NCBI RefSeq assembly: GCF_900109355.1
Contig: NZ_FOBF01000021.1
Location: 118,591-182,590 of the forward strand
Origin: Nonomuraea pusilla
GTDB taxonomy: Bacteria; Actinomycetota; Actinomycetes; Streptosporangiales; Streptosporangiaceae
Length of the DNA stretch: 64,000 nucleotides
Reading direction: 5' to 3'
The translations under genes and the position numbers were made by a program. Of the stretch, positions 1 to 7,820 are shown piece after piece (the stretch's first letter is position 1; every line of letters starts with the position of its first letter). The notes under the pieces were generated by a model, which had not been told where the DNA came from, did not search any database, and worked only from the letters and a program-made list of their open reading frames with translations.

Positions 1-1
1 C

Positions 2-415
2 CTCATCTCCAGCCGCAGGACCGCGGGCAACCAGCGCCGCTACCACCGCGACACCCTGCGCAGGGTCGCGTTCGTCCGGCTCGCCCAGCGCCTCGGCATC
101 CCGCTGAAGACCATCAAGGGGGCCCTGGACGAGCTGCCCGACGAGCGCACCCCCACGCGCGCCGACTGGGCCCGCCTGTCGGCCGCCTGGCGCAGGGAGC
201 TCGACGACCGCATCGAACAGCTCCAGCGGCTGCGCGACGACCTCACCGACTGCATCGGCTGCGGCTGCCTCTCGCTCGACCGCTGCGCCCTCGCCAACCC
301 CCACGACCGCCTCGGCGACGAGGGGCCGGGGGCGCGGCGCATCGACACCCGGCTGTCGCCGCCCCAGTTCTGCTGCTCCACCCCCCAGCCCACGGCCACC
401 AAGGCCCCCGCCTGA
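2..415 (+). CDS. soxR: Redox-sensitive transcriptional activator SoxR (3' part; start lies before the window)
   Basis: The gene is cut by the window edge; 137 residues are visible, ending at TGA 413-415. The protein is a MerR-family regulator whose oxidised [2Fe-2S] cluster turns on transcription under redox-cycling stress. The visible part begins late in the DNA-binding domain (NQRRYHRDTLRR, then a second MerR helix). It continues through the dimerisation coiled coil (about 60-80) and reaches the SoxR-specific cluster motif C-x2-C-x-C-x5-C (CIGCGCLSLDRC, visible residues 84-95). That four-cysteine spacing is diagnostic for SoxR within the MerR family. In actinomycetes SoxR usually controls quinone or oxygenase-type genes rather than soxS; no obvious target sits immediately downstream here. 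Identity is confident; regulon unknown. Confidence 0.9.
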   Translation, partial: LISSRRTAGNQRRYHRDTLRRVAFVRLAQRLGIPLKTIKGALDELPDERTPTRADWARLSAAWRRELDDRIEQLQRLRDDLTDCIGCGCLSLDRCALANPHDRLGDEGPGARRIDTRLSPPQFCCSTPQPTATKAPA

Positions 416-511
416 ACCCGCAGCTCACCGCCGCCTGGCCGCCGGCTGGACCGGTAGGCCCGGCCGCCGCTCCCCCGGCGGCGGCGCGCGTCAGATCGCC
501 GGCCCTGGGGG

Positions 512-958
512 CTACGCCTTCGCGGGCGGCACGATGAGGGTCGGCCGGTGGGCGTGGTGCAGCACGTGGTTCGACACACTGCCGAGCAGCACCGACCGCA
601 CACCGGCCAGGCCGCGCGACCCCGTCACGATGACCGACGCGTCGATCTCGTCGGCGACGTCCACGATCGTCTTCCAGATCGACTCGTTGTCGGCGACCGC
701 CCGGTGGGTCACGTCCTTCAGCCCGGCCGCGACCGCCAGCTCCGCGCCCTCCTTGGCGCTCTGCTCCGCCAGCTCCTGCGCCTCCCCCTCGGCGCCGGCG
801 ACCAGCGCGGGCGCCGCCAGCGGATACCTCCTGAGCTGGACGAGCAGCGGCTCCCAGACGGTGACGATCACGGCGGGTTCGGCGGCCAGATGCCTGCCCG
901 CGAACTCGATCGCCGCGCGCGAGTCGGCCGAACCGTCATAGGCGACGAGGATGGTCAT
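512..958 (-). CDS. Universal stress protein (UspA family), single domain
   Basis: The product has 148 residues, the usual length of a one-domain UspA protein. It opens with the family start MTILVAYDGS, where the Asp contacts nucleotide. Near the C terminus it has the ATP-binding signature G-x2-G-x9-G-S (GLAGVRSVLLGS), followed by HRPTLIVPP, which ends the last beta strand. It is therefore probably an ATP-binding Usp that acts in the cytoplasm under stress. ATG 958 is preceded on the minus strand by GAAGGGAAG, a good ribosome site. It converges with soxR and is transcribed alone; target and inducer cannot be read from the sequence. Confidence 0.9.
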   Translation of the reverse strand: MTILVAYDGSADSRAAIEFAGRHLAAEPAVIVTVWEPLLVQLRRYPLAAPALVAGAEGEAQELAEQSAKEGAELAVAAGLKDVTHRAVADNESIWKTIVDVADEIDASVIVTGSRGLAGVRSVLLGSVSNHVLHHAHRPTLIVPPAKA

Positions 959-1113
959 GGCGTCTTCCCTTCGCTTGCCTCACTCCCTAGAGCACCGGGA
1001 TGATCAGCGGCCATTCCTCGAGCCGCTGTCTCCTGCGTCACACCCCCTACCATCGTCGCCCCACCGGCCCCGTGGTTGCGTCACGGGAGCGGGAGCGGCG
1101 AGGATCGGGGTCC

Positions 1114-1902
1114 GTGACACCTCCACGCGTACGACGACTCGACGCCCGGGCCGCGCTGCGGGAGCTGGGCCTGCCGCTCACGTACGAGGGGCCGTGCCCG
1201 GGCGGCCAGGTGGGCGCCGCCTACGTCCGCTGGCCCGACGGCCGCCGCGCGGTGCTCACCCGCGGCCCCGACGTAGGCCCCCTGCTCGACCTGGCCCGCG
1301 CCGCCGGTGTCCCCGCCCCGCGCTACCAGGCCGTGCGCCCCCCGTTCACCGTCCAGGAACGCCTCCCGGGCACCGTCCCGGGCGAGCCGGGGCCGGCCGT
1401 CGTCCGCTCCATGCTGGACGTCAACCGCCGCCTGCGCGGCCTCCTCGCCGGCTCGTCCCTGCCGGGCGTGCCGCTCCACCTACGCGCGGACGGTCCAGGC
1501 TTCTGCCTCCACGGCCCGCTGCGCGAGCACGACGGCCGTACCCGCCGCCTGCTCGCCCAGATCGAGGAGATCGGCGCGTCGTTCCCGGACCGGCTGGACG
1601 GTGACGACCTCGTCCACGGCGACTACCACCCCGAGAACGTGCTCGTCGACGGCTCCGGCGCGCTCACCGGCGTGGTGGACTGGCACGGCGCCGCGCGCGG
1701 GAACGGCGACCTCGACCTGCACACCCTCCGCTTCCACCTGGCCCGCCGCGCACCCCGCCTGCTCTTCGACGTCCACGGCCCCGCCGAGCCGGTGTGCTGG
1801 GCGCACATGAGCCTGCGCCAGGTCGACTGGGCGATACGTCACTTCTCCCCCGCCGAGGTCACCGCCTGGCTGGACGTCGCGGAACGCCTCCGCCCGGCCT
1901 GA
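1114..1902 (+). CDS. Aminoglycoside phosphotransferase/choline kinase-fold protein (APH family)
   Basis: This is a protein-kinase-like small-molecule phosphotransferase of 262 residues from GTG 1114. The catalytic loop is HGDYHPEN (His168, Asp170, Asn175). The metal-binding DWHGAA (Asp189) stands where kinases have DFG. The N-terminal lobe is short and lacks a clear P-loop. I chose GTG 1114 because GCGAGGA lies about 10 bases upstream; the frame is open back to 1000, but those extra residues look non-coding. The substrate is unknown: the family includes antibiotic kinases, choline, homoserine and fructosamine kinases. It converges with the HxlR gene 14 bases downstream. The fold is confident; resistance function should not be assumed. 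Confidence 0.75.
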   Translation: MTPPRVRRLDARAALRELGLPLTYEGPCPGGQVGAAYVRWPDGRRAVLTRGPDVGPLLDLARAAGVPAPRYQAVRPPFTVQERLPGTVPGEPGPAVVRSMLDVNRRLRGLLAGSSLPGVPLHLRADGPGFCLHGPLREHDGRTRRLLAQIEEIGASFPDRLDGDDLVHGDYHPENVLVDGSGALTGVVDWHGAARGNGDLDLHTLRFHLARRAPRLLFDVHGPAEPVCWAHMSLRQVDWAIRHFSPAEVTAWLDVAERLRPA

Positions 1903-1916
1903 CGGCGCTTTCGAGG

Positions 1917-2366
1917 TCACCGGGCCAGGGATTGGAGCAGGCGCTCCTCCTCCGCGACCCGTTCGTCATAGGCGGAGCGCGCGGCGGAGATCTCCTGCTG
2001 GTGTTCTTCGGTCCAGATCACCAACGACTTGATCACCTCGTGCAGGGAGATGCCGAGCGGGGTGAGCGCGTACTCCACGCGGGGCGGCACCACCGGGTAG
2101 ACGGTCCGCCGGACGAGCCCGTCGCGCTCCAGCTGGCGCAGCGTGACCGTGAGCATGCGCTGGCTCACCCCGTCGACGGCACGGCGCAGTTCCGAGAAGC
2201 GCATGGTCCGCCGGTCGAGGAGGGCGATCACCAGCAGCGACCACTTGTCGGCGATGCGGTCGAGGATGTGCCGCACGTCGCAGTCGGCGCGGGCGTCCCA
2301 CTGTCTGGCCTGGTCGTCCTCGGTTCCCGTGCAGTAACCCGGTGCCTTTGAAGTGCCGTCTTCCAT
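1917..2366 (-). CDS. HxlR-family winged-helix transcriptional regulator
   Basis: The product has 149 residues. It carries the HxlR hallmark DCDVRHILDRIADKWSLLVI near residues 28-47, with the family Cys before the helix. The winged helix-turn-helix follows (FSELRRAVDGVSQRMLTVTL). HxlR proteins are DNA-binding sensors of aldehydes, thiol-reactive compounds or quinones and often repress a divergent gene. Here the divergent gene is an MFS efflux pump followed by a flavin-type oxidase. A 25-bp imperfect palindrome sits between the two starts. The ATG at 2366 has GGAGGG immediately upstream. Inferred role: local repressor of the pump operon. The ligand is not predictable. Confidence 0.9.
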   Translation of the reverse strand: MEDGTSKAPGYCTGTEDDQARQWDARADCDVRHILDRIADKWSLLVIALLDRRTMRFSELRRAVDGVSQRMLTVTLRQLERDGLVRRTVYPVVPPRVEYALTPLGISLHEVIKSLVIWTEEHQQEISAARSAYDERVAEEERLLQSLAR

Positions 2367-2376
2367 GACCCTCCAT

Positions 2377-2401
2377 GGTGACGCAAGATTCCTTCGTTAC
2401 C
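2377..2401. promoter_or_regulatory. Candidate HxlR operator, 25-bp imperfect palindrome
   Basis: The outer arms GGTGACG (2377-2383) and CGTTACC (2395-2401) match in six of seven positions. Further symmetric matches occur inside, so the dyad is centred at 2389. It lies between the start of the HxlR gene (2366, minus) and the TTG start of the pump gene (2426, plus), exactly where a shared operator is expected. Binding by the adjacent HxlR protein is inference. Confidence 0.5.
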
Positions 2402-2425
2402 AAACAGAACCATGGGGGGATTCCT

Positions 2426-3832
2426 TTGTCCACCACCGTCCGATCCTCGGCGGCGTCGCTGCGTCTGACGCCGCGCGCCTGGGGGATGTTGCTCGTCCTG
2501 TGCGGGGCGATCTTCCTGGAGGGCATCAACGTCGCCATGCTCAACGTGGCGCTGCCCGCCATCAGGACCGACCTCGGCCTTTCCACCGGTGAACTGCAGT
2601 GGGTGATCAGCGCCTACGTCCTGGGCTACGGCGGGTTCATGCTGGTGGGCGGGAAGGCCGCCGACCTGTTCGGCCGCCGGCGCATGTTCCTTGCCTGGCT
2701 CGCGGTCTTCCTCGTCGTCTCCGCCCTGGGCGGCATGGCCGACGAGGGCTGGATGCTCATCGCCGCCCGCTTCCTGGCGGGCGTCGCCGCCGCCGTCATG
2801 ACCCCGGCCGGCCTGTCGATCATCACCACCGGTTTCGAGGAAGGGCCGCAACGCAACCAGGCGCTCCTGGTCTACTCCGGTACCGCGGCGGGCGGCTTCT
2901 CGCTCGGGCTGGTGCTCGGCGGCCTGCTGGCCGCGGTGAACTGGCGGCTGGTGCTGTTCGCGCCCGCCGTCCTCGCGCTGGTCATCCTCGTCCTGGCGGT
3001 GCCGCTGATCCCGGCCGCCCCCGCGGAACGTTCCCGCGACCGGCGCCTGGACGTGTCAGGCGCGGTCACCATCACCGCCGCCGTCATGCTGCTGGTGCTC
3101 GGCGTCGAGCGGGCCGCCCACGTGGCCGCCGGCTGGACCGCCGCCGCCGTCGCCGCGGGACTCGCCCTCGTCGCGCTGTTCGTCGTGATCGAGCGCAGGT
3201 CCGCGGCCCCGCTGCTGCGCCTCGGCATCCTGCGCTCCGGGCCGCTCGTACGGGCCAACCTGGCAGGGCTGCTGTTCGCCGGCGCCTTCTTCGGGTTCCA
3301 GTTCATCGCGGTGCTCTACCTGCAGGAGCTGCGCGGCTGGAGCTCGCTGCAGACCAGCCTCGCCATGCTGGCCATCGGCGCGGACGCCGTCCTCGCCCCC
3401 ACCCTCACCCCCAGGCTGGTCAACCGCTTCGGCAACGCGAAGGTCATCCTGGCGGGGCTGCTGCTCGCCGTGCTGTCCTACGTCCTGTTCCTGCCGATCG
3501 GACTCGACACGCTCTACCTCGCCATGTTCCCCACCATGATCATCCTCGGGGTGGCGTTCGCGCTCGCCTACGGGCCGCTGACCATCGTCGCCACCGACGG
3601 CGTGGAGGAGAGCGAGCAGGGACTGGCCGGTGGCCTGCTGTACACCTCCTTCCAGTTCGGCGCCGCCCTCGGGCTCGCCGCCGGCACCGCCGTCATCGTC
3701 GCCGCCACGGCCGGCGACAGCCCGGCCGACCTGCTCGGCGGCTATCGCGCCGCCCTCGCCGTGCCCATCGCCGCCGCGGTGCTCGCGGCCGTCGTCAGCG
3801 CCTTCGGCCTGCGGAAGGAGCCGGCCCGATGA
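2426..3832 (+). CDS. MFS multidrug efflux transporter (EmrB/QacA, DHA2 type)
   Basis: This integral membrane drug:proton antiporter has 468 residues from TTG 2426, with about 12-14 hydrophobic segments. Early signatures include NVAMLNVALPAI in the first segment and the loop 2-3 motif GGKAADLFGRRRMF (MFS motif A). PAGLSIITTGFEEG and YSGTAAGGFSLGLVLGG follow (antiporter motif C region). I prefer TTG 2426 because GGGGGGA ends 5 bases upstream; the frame is open to ATG 2375, but that start would lie inside the palindromic operator. The stop overlaps the next ATG by 4 bases (ATGA), so the two genes are translationally coupled. Probably repressed by the divergent HxlR protein; substrate unknown. 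Confidence 0.88.
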   Translation: MSTTVRSSAASLRLTPRAWGMLLVLCGAIFLEGINVAMLNVALPAIRTDLGLSTGELQWVISAYVLGYGGFMLVGGKAADLFGRRRMFLAWLAVFLVVSALGGMADEGWMLIAARFLAGVAAAVMTPAGLSIITTGFEEGPQRNQALLVYSGTAAGGFSLGLVLGGLLAAVNWRLVLFAPAVLALVILVLAVPLIPAAPAERSRDRRLDVSGAVTITAAVMLLVLGVERAAHVAAGWTAAAVAAGLALVALFVVIERRSAAPLLRLGILRSGPLVRANLAGLLFAGAFFGFQFIAVLYLQELRGWSSLQTSLAMLAIGADAVLAPTLTPRLVNRFGNAKVILAGLLLAVLSYVLFLPIGLDTLYLAMFPTMIILGVAFALAYGPLTIVATDGVEESEQGLAGGLLYTSFQFGAALGLAAGTAVIVAATAGDSPADLLGGYRAALAVPIAAAVLAAVVSAFGLRKEPAR

Positions 3833-4311
3833 GCCTGCGGGTCGCGTCCTTCGCGCAGATCGAGAGCGAGTTCAACGCCTTCGTCGGCGCCACCGTGTAC
3901 GCCACCATGGTGACCGTCGACGCCAGGCAGCGTCCCCGCACCCGGGTCCTCATCCCCGTCTGGGAAACCGTGGACGGGCGGCCGCGCGGCTGGCTGGCCA
4001 CCTACAGGACCCCCGTCAAGGCGGCCCACCTGGCCGGGAACCCGCACACGTCCTTCTCCTACTGGAAACCGGGCAACAACTCGGTCGCCATCGAGGCCGT
4101 GGCCGCCTGGGCGGAAGAGCCGGACGTCAAGCGCCACGTCTGGGACCTCTACCGCGCCACCAGCCCGCGCGGAGCCGGTTACGACCTCGGCAACTTCTGG
4201 CGCTCACCCGCCGACCCCGAGCTGCACGTCCTCCGCCTCGACCCGTGGCGCGTCCAGGTGATCCGGGGCATGGACCTGCGCAGCCGCATCTGGACCGCGC
4301 CGGAGGCGTGA
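3829..4311 (+). CDS. Pyridoxamine-5'-phosphate-oxidase-fold (flavin/F420-binding) protein
   Basis: The product has 160 residues and the split-barrel pattern of small PNPOx-like proteins. An N-terminal strand pair (VYATMVTVDARQRPRTRVLIPVWE) is followed by RTPVKAAHLAGNPHTSFSYW, resembling the strand-helix-strand cofactor-binding part of the family. It ends in ELHVLRLDPWRVQVI. Such proteins bind FMN, F420 or heme and reduce or oxidise small molecules. Its ATG overlaps the stop of the pump gene, so the two are co-expressed and may act on the same toxic compound by export plus redox modification. The exact cofactor cannot be told from the sequence. Confidence 0.7.
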   Translation: MSLRVASFAQIESEFNAFVGATVYATMVTVDARQRPRTRVLIPVWETVDGRPRGWLATYRTPVKAAHLAGNPHTSFSYWKPGNNSVAIEAVAAWAEEPDVKRHVWDLYRATSPRGAGYDLGNFWRSPADPELHVLRLDPWRVQVIRGMDLRSRIWTAPEA

Positions 4312-4434
4312 CGCGGGATACAGCCGGTCCCGGTCGATGGCCGGCGAACGGGACCGGCCGGTCCAGGGGCCCAGGCAGGCGACGGCGCGGCGCCCCGCCG
4401 TCGCCGCTGAGGTCAGGCGTCACCGTCGCCGTGA

Positions 4435-4902
4435 TCAGAGCGGTCCGAGGAGGTCGTGCAGGTCGGCGTCGAGGTCCAGCGCGGCCAGGACGCCCAGGAG
4501 TTCGCGCTCCTCGTACCGGAAGTGGGACTCCATGATCGCGGAGAGGCCGTCCAGGTGCAAGGCCAGCTCGCCCGGCGCGGCGTCCGAGGTGATCGCGCGG
4601 TCGAACCGCCCGAGCAGCATCGCGATCATCTCGTGGTCCTGCTGGAGCTTGGCGATCGTGGGCCGCAGCGACGGATGACGCGCGGACAGTTCGGGAAAGA
4701 GCCCGGCGTCCTCGCGTACGTGGTGCCCGTCGAGGGCGGCGCAGAATCCCTTGCAGTACAGCAGGAGGTCTGCCCGTGCCGAGGCGGTGTCACTGGCTTC
4801 CAGGGATTCGCGCGCGAGGCGCAGTGCCTGACGCAGGCGTCGATGCGCCGCCCGCAGTTCGAGATTCCAGGCTACGAGCCTGCTCTTCTCGCTCTCACCC
4901 AC
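4435..4902 (-). CDS. Hemerythrin-like HHE-domain protein
   Basis: The product has 155 residues, mostly a four-helix bundle. Helices carry His and Glu at the spacing of HHE cation-binding domains: HHVREDAGLFPEL, LQQDHEMIAMLL and MESHFRYEERELL. Each supplies candidate iron ligands. Such proteins bind a di-iron site and function in oxygen/NO sensing or iron handling. The start is GTG 4902; no strong ribosome site is visible, so the true start could be slightly internal. It stands alone, with no coupled neighbour. Confidence 0.75.
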   Translation of the reverse strand: MGESEKSRLVAWNLELRAAHRRLRQALRLARESLEASDTASARADLLLYCKGFCAALDGHHVREDAGLFPELSARHPSLRPTIAKLQQDHEMIAMLLGRFDRAITSDAAPGELALHLDGLSAIMESHFRYEERELLGVLAALDLDADLHDLLGPL

Positions 4903-5128
4903 GGGTGAGGAACGGGGAAAGGGTCATCATGACCACCTTCCGGATCCGGCGCCTCCATGCCTGACGCGGTCCGTCACCGGCACGCGACGCTGCCTGGAAC
5001 TCTAGACCGGCGGCCTCCCGGCGATCAACCCGGGCGGGCCGTCCCACGACATCGGTGTTCGCCTTCACCGCCGCCGCCCAGGTCCAGGCCACCATCGCGG
5101 TGCCGGGCGGCTCGCCGCCGCGCCTGCC

Positions 5129-7720
5129 TCAGTGCTGCGCCATGTCGACGAAGCGGCTGTAGTGGCCCTGGAACGCCACGGTGACGGTGGCGGTGGGGCC
5201 GTTACGGTGCTTGGCCACGATGAGGTCGGCCTCGCCCGCCCTCGGCGACTCCCGCTCGTACGCGTCCTCACGGTGCAGCAGGATGACCATGTCCGCGTCC
5301 TGCTCGATAGATCCGGATTCGCGAAGGTCGCTTACTTGGGGACGTTTGTCCGTTCGTTGTTCGGGGCCTCGGTTGAGCTGGGAGATCGCGATGACCGGCA
5401 CCTCCAGCTCCTTGGCGAGGAGCTTGATGGAGCGGGAGATCTCGGACACCTCGTTCTGGCGGCTCTCGGTCTTCTTCGGCGAGCTCATCAGCTGGAGGTA
5501 GTCGATGACGACGAAGCGCAGGTCGTTGCGCTGTTTGAGGCGGCGGCACTTGGCCCTGATCTCCATCATCGACATGTTCGGAGAGTCGTCGATGAACAGC
5601 GGCGCCTCGGCCACCTCGCTCATGCGCCGCGCCAGGCGGGTCCAGTCGTCGTCGGTCATCAGGCCGGAGCGCATGGCGTGCAGCGCCACGCGGGCCTCGG
5701 CGGAGAGCAGACGCATGGTGATCTCGTTGCGCGACATCTCCAGGGAGAAGATGACGGTGGTCATCCCATGCTTGATCGCCGCAGAACGCGCGAAGTCGAG
5801 GCCAAGGGTGCTGTTGTGGGTCGGGATCCACGTGCGCCCGGCCAGGTACAGGTGATCGGCGTTGTCCACCTCCACGCAACGCACAGGCACAGACGCCACC
5901 GGCCGCACGTCGGTGATGTGCCGGTGCATCGTCTTCGGATGGGCGTCGGTGTTCACGCGGGCGTTCTTGCGGCTCAACCGGAACACCTTGTCGGATGGCG
6001 TGAACGTGATCGCGTAGCTGGTTGAGCTGTCTGCACGACCTCCCCGCACCGGCTTGGACGTCCAGGACGCCTTGTATCCCAGGCTCAGGATCAGTTCCCG
6101 GACGTCCTCCGCCAGACGACGGTTCGTGACGGCGAACTCGACTGTCCCGGCAGCACTGATGTGGCCGCCGGTGTCCAGCAGCCCGGCCAGGAGCGCCCTG
6201 CGCTGCGCCTCAGACGCGCGCAGGTATTCGCCTGGGATGTGCTTGTCGCCCAGCACACCCAACTTTCTCAGCCGGGCGTTCATGGTGCCGTGGTCGTCGC
6301 GGCACTTCTGGCACTGGCGAAGTCCGCTGGACGGACCGCCGCAGTCGGGGCACCTGGGCGACGGGGAGGGGCCGTGCTCGGCGTTCCTCGACCGGCAGCC
6401 GCACACCCTGCCGCAGGTGCGCTCCTGCGCTGTCTTCGGCGTGAAGGGCGTTCCGCACACGATGCACGGTCGTTCGGCGGTCGTCTCCGGCTCGGGCAGC
6501 AGCATCGCGTACAGCAGCCCGCCTCGGCGCTCCGCCCGGAGACCTTCGGCAGCGACGTGTACGGCGATCTCCGGATCGCCGGTGGTGAACCGCGCACTGC
6601 CGGAGTGGCCGCCTCCAAGCCAGACGCCCAACGCGTACGGAGGAATCAGCAGGTCACGGTCGGGCAGGTCCAGCGGCTGCGCGTTGACGACGGTGTGGTT
6701 GAGGCGCTTATCCGCGGTGTCGCACCTCAGCGTCGCGGCGATCTCCTCCGTCGTGCGCACCTCAGCGAAGGTCTTCTGATTCCGGTGCCTGTCGTAGCCG
6801 GACTCAGCCGCCTGAGCCGACTTGCGGGACGCCCGCGTGTCGGTGAGCCACTGGTGCTGAGCGTCGGCCACGATCACCGTGCCGTCACTGAACTCCACCT
6901 CGTAGCACGGGCGGTCGTACATGACGTCGGTGGCCGCCACGACCCGCGTGGGCCTGCCGTCCGCGCCGATCAGGTAGTCGCCGACCTTCACCTCCCCCAT
7001 GGTGGTCCAACCATCCGGCGTGGGCAGTGGCGTGTCGAGAGCGAGGGCCTTGCCGATCGCGGGGCGGGCGGCGACGACGATCATCTGGCCGGGGTGGAGG
7101 CCGTTGGTGAGCTGGTCGAGGTCAGCGAAGCCGGTGGGGACGCCGACCATCTGGCCGCCGCGGCTGCCGATGGCCTCCAGCTCGTCGAGGGCGCCCGGCA
7201 TGATCTCGGCCAGCGGCGCGTAGTCCTCGGACGTGCGGCGCTCGGTGACCTTGTAGATCTCGCCCTGGGCGCGGTCGACCAGGTCGTCGACCTCCTCGTT
7301 GTTGCCGCCGTAGCCGAACGAGACGATGCGGGTGCCGGCCTCGATGAGGCGACGCAGGATGGCCTGCTCCCGCACGATCTTGGCGTAGTAGCCGGCGTTG
7401 GCGGCGGTGGGGACGACGGCCGTGAGGGTGTGGAGGTAGGCGGCGCCGCCGACCCTGGCCATCTCGCCGCGTTTCTGCAGCTCGTCGAAGACGGTGACGG
7501 CGTCGGCGGGCTCGCCCCGGCCGTACAGGTCGGTGACGACGTCGTAGATCATCTGGTGGGCGGGCCGGTAGAAGTCGTCGGCTCGCAGGACCTCGACGAC
7601 GTCGGCGATGGCGTCTTTCGACAGCAGCATGCCGCCCAGCACGGACTGCTCGGCCTCGATGTTGTGGGGAGGTGTCCGTTCGAACGCCGGGCCCGCCCCG
7701 ACCTCTTCGTCAATGCTCAC
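5129..7720 (-). CDS. dnaB: Replicative DNA helicase DnaB precursor containing an in-frame intein
   Basis: DnaB is the ring helicase that unwinds DNA at the fork. The precursor is 863 residues from GTG 7720. I chose this start because AGGGGGG lies 5-6 bases upstream; the frame is open to 7813. Residues 1-224 form the N-extein (DnaB N-terminal domain NIEAEQSVLGG..., linker, and core up to the Walker A Lys in ARPAIGK). Residues 225-636 are the intein. Residues 637-863 complete the RecA-like core: STLGLDFARS, Walker B FVVIDYLQLM, and the arginine-finger region. After splicing the helicase would be 451 residues, the normal size, with P-loop RPAIGKST. It lies outside the rpsF-rplI operon, separated from it by transporter genes. 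The helicase cannot function without splicing, because the intein splits the ATP-binding loop. Confidence 0.97.
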   Translation of the reverse strand: MSIDEEVGAGPAFERTPPHNIEAEQSVLGGMLLSKDAIADVVEVLRADDFYRPAHQMIYDVVTDLYGRGEPADAVTVFDELQKRGEMARVGGAAYLHTLTAVVPTAANAGYYAKIVREQAILRRLIEAGTRIVSFGYGGNNEEVDDLVDRAQGEIYKVTERRTSEDYAPLAEIMPGALDELEAIGSRGGQMVGVPTGFADLDQLTNGLHPGQMIVVAARPAIGKALALDTPLPTPDGWTTMGEVKVGDYLIGADGRPTRVVAATDVMYDRPCYEVEFSDGTVIVADAQHQWLTDTRASRKSAQAAESGYDRHRNQKTFAEVRTTEEIAATLRCDTADKRLNHTVVNAQPLDLPDRDLLIPPYALGVWLGGGHSGSARFTTGDPEIAVHVAAEGLRAERRGGLLYAMLLPEPETTAERPCIVCGTPFTPKTAQERTCGRVCGCRSRNAEHGPSPSPRCPDCGGPSSGLRQCQKCRDDHGTMNARLRKLGVLGDKHIPGEYLRASEAQRRALLAGLLDTGGHISAAGTVEFAVTNRRLAEDVRELILSLGYKASWTSKPVRGGRADSSTSYAITFTPSDKVFRLSRKNARVNTDAHPKTMHRHITDVRPVASVPVRCVEVDNADHLYLAGRTWIPTHNSTLGLDFARSAAIKHGMTTVIFSLEMSRNEITMRLLSAEARVALHAMRSGLMTDDDWTRLARRMSEVAEAPLFIDDSPNMSMMEIRAKCRRLKQRNDLRFVVIDYLQLMSSPKKTESRQNEVSEISRSIKLLAKELEVPVIAISQLNRGPEQRTDKRPQVSDLRESGSIEQDADMVILLHREDAYERESPRAGEADLIVAKHRNGPTATVTVAFQGHYSRFVDMAQH
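5813..7048 (-). other. DnaB intein (412 aa) with class 3 signature and LAGLIDADG-type endonuclease domain
   Basis: This in-frame insertion splits the P-loop between the conserved Lys and Ser. The intein begins with Ala (ALALDTPLPTPDGW), so it has no Cys/Ser nucleophile at position 1. It ends THN, followed by Ser+1. The class 3 triad can be read: Trp67 in block B (DAQHQW), Cys391 in block F (VRCVEVDNADHLYLAG) and Thr410 in block G (IPTHN). Two LAGLIDADG-like helices occur at intein residues 140-147 (LGVWLGGG) and 287-295 (LAGLLDTGG); both have Gly where the catalytic Asp should be. Between them lies a Cys-rich segment (residues 195-249). Known of the family: class 3 inteins start splicing at the block F Cys. 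Inferred: splicing active, homing endonuclease inactive. Confidence 0.93.
6299..6478 (-). other. Cysteine-rich (zinc-ribbon-like) insert inside the intein endonuclease domain
   Basis: Intein residues 191-250 contain nine cysteines: CIVC (195/198), C212, C216, C218, CPDC (233/236) and CQKC (246/249). Paired C-x2-C knuckles of this kind usually bind one or two zinc ions. The segment lies between the two LAGLIDADG-like motifs, so it may be a DNA-recognition finger of the former homing endonuclease. Whether it binds zinc, or is standard for this intein allele, cannot be decided here. Confidence 0.6.
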
Positions 7721-7820
7721 CGGTGCCCCCCTAGAAGACCTGCAGGCGGCCGCACCATCCCCAGTTGTAGCCGACCGGTGTGACAGTTTCGCGGAGTCGG
7801 CGACGCACGGCAACGCGACC

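Noticed and set aside
1114..1902. Aminoglycoside resistance gene
   Set aside because: Only the general APH fold is visible; nothing shows drug specificity, so resistance is not claimed.
4903..5128. Possible small gene between the hemerythrin-like gene and dnaB
   Set aside because: Short frames on both strands have no ribosome site or family resemblance.
5129..7720. Intein insertion read as a frameshifted or two-gene dnaB
   Set aside because: The frame is continuous and the insert has the intein terminal blocks (Ala1, block F Cys, THN/Ser).
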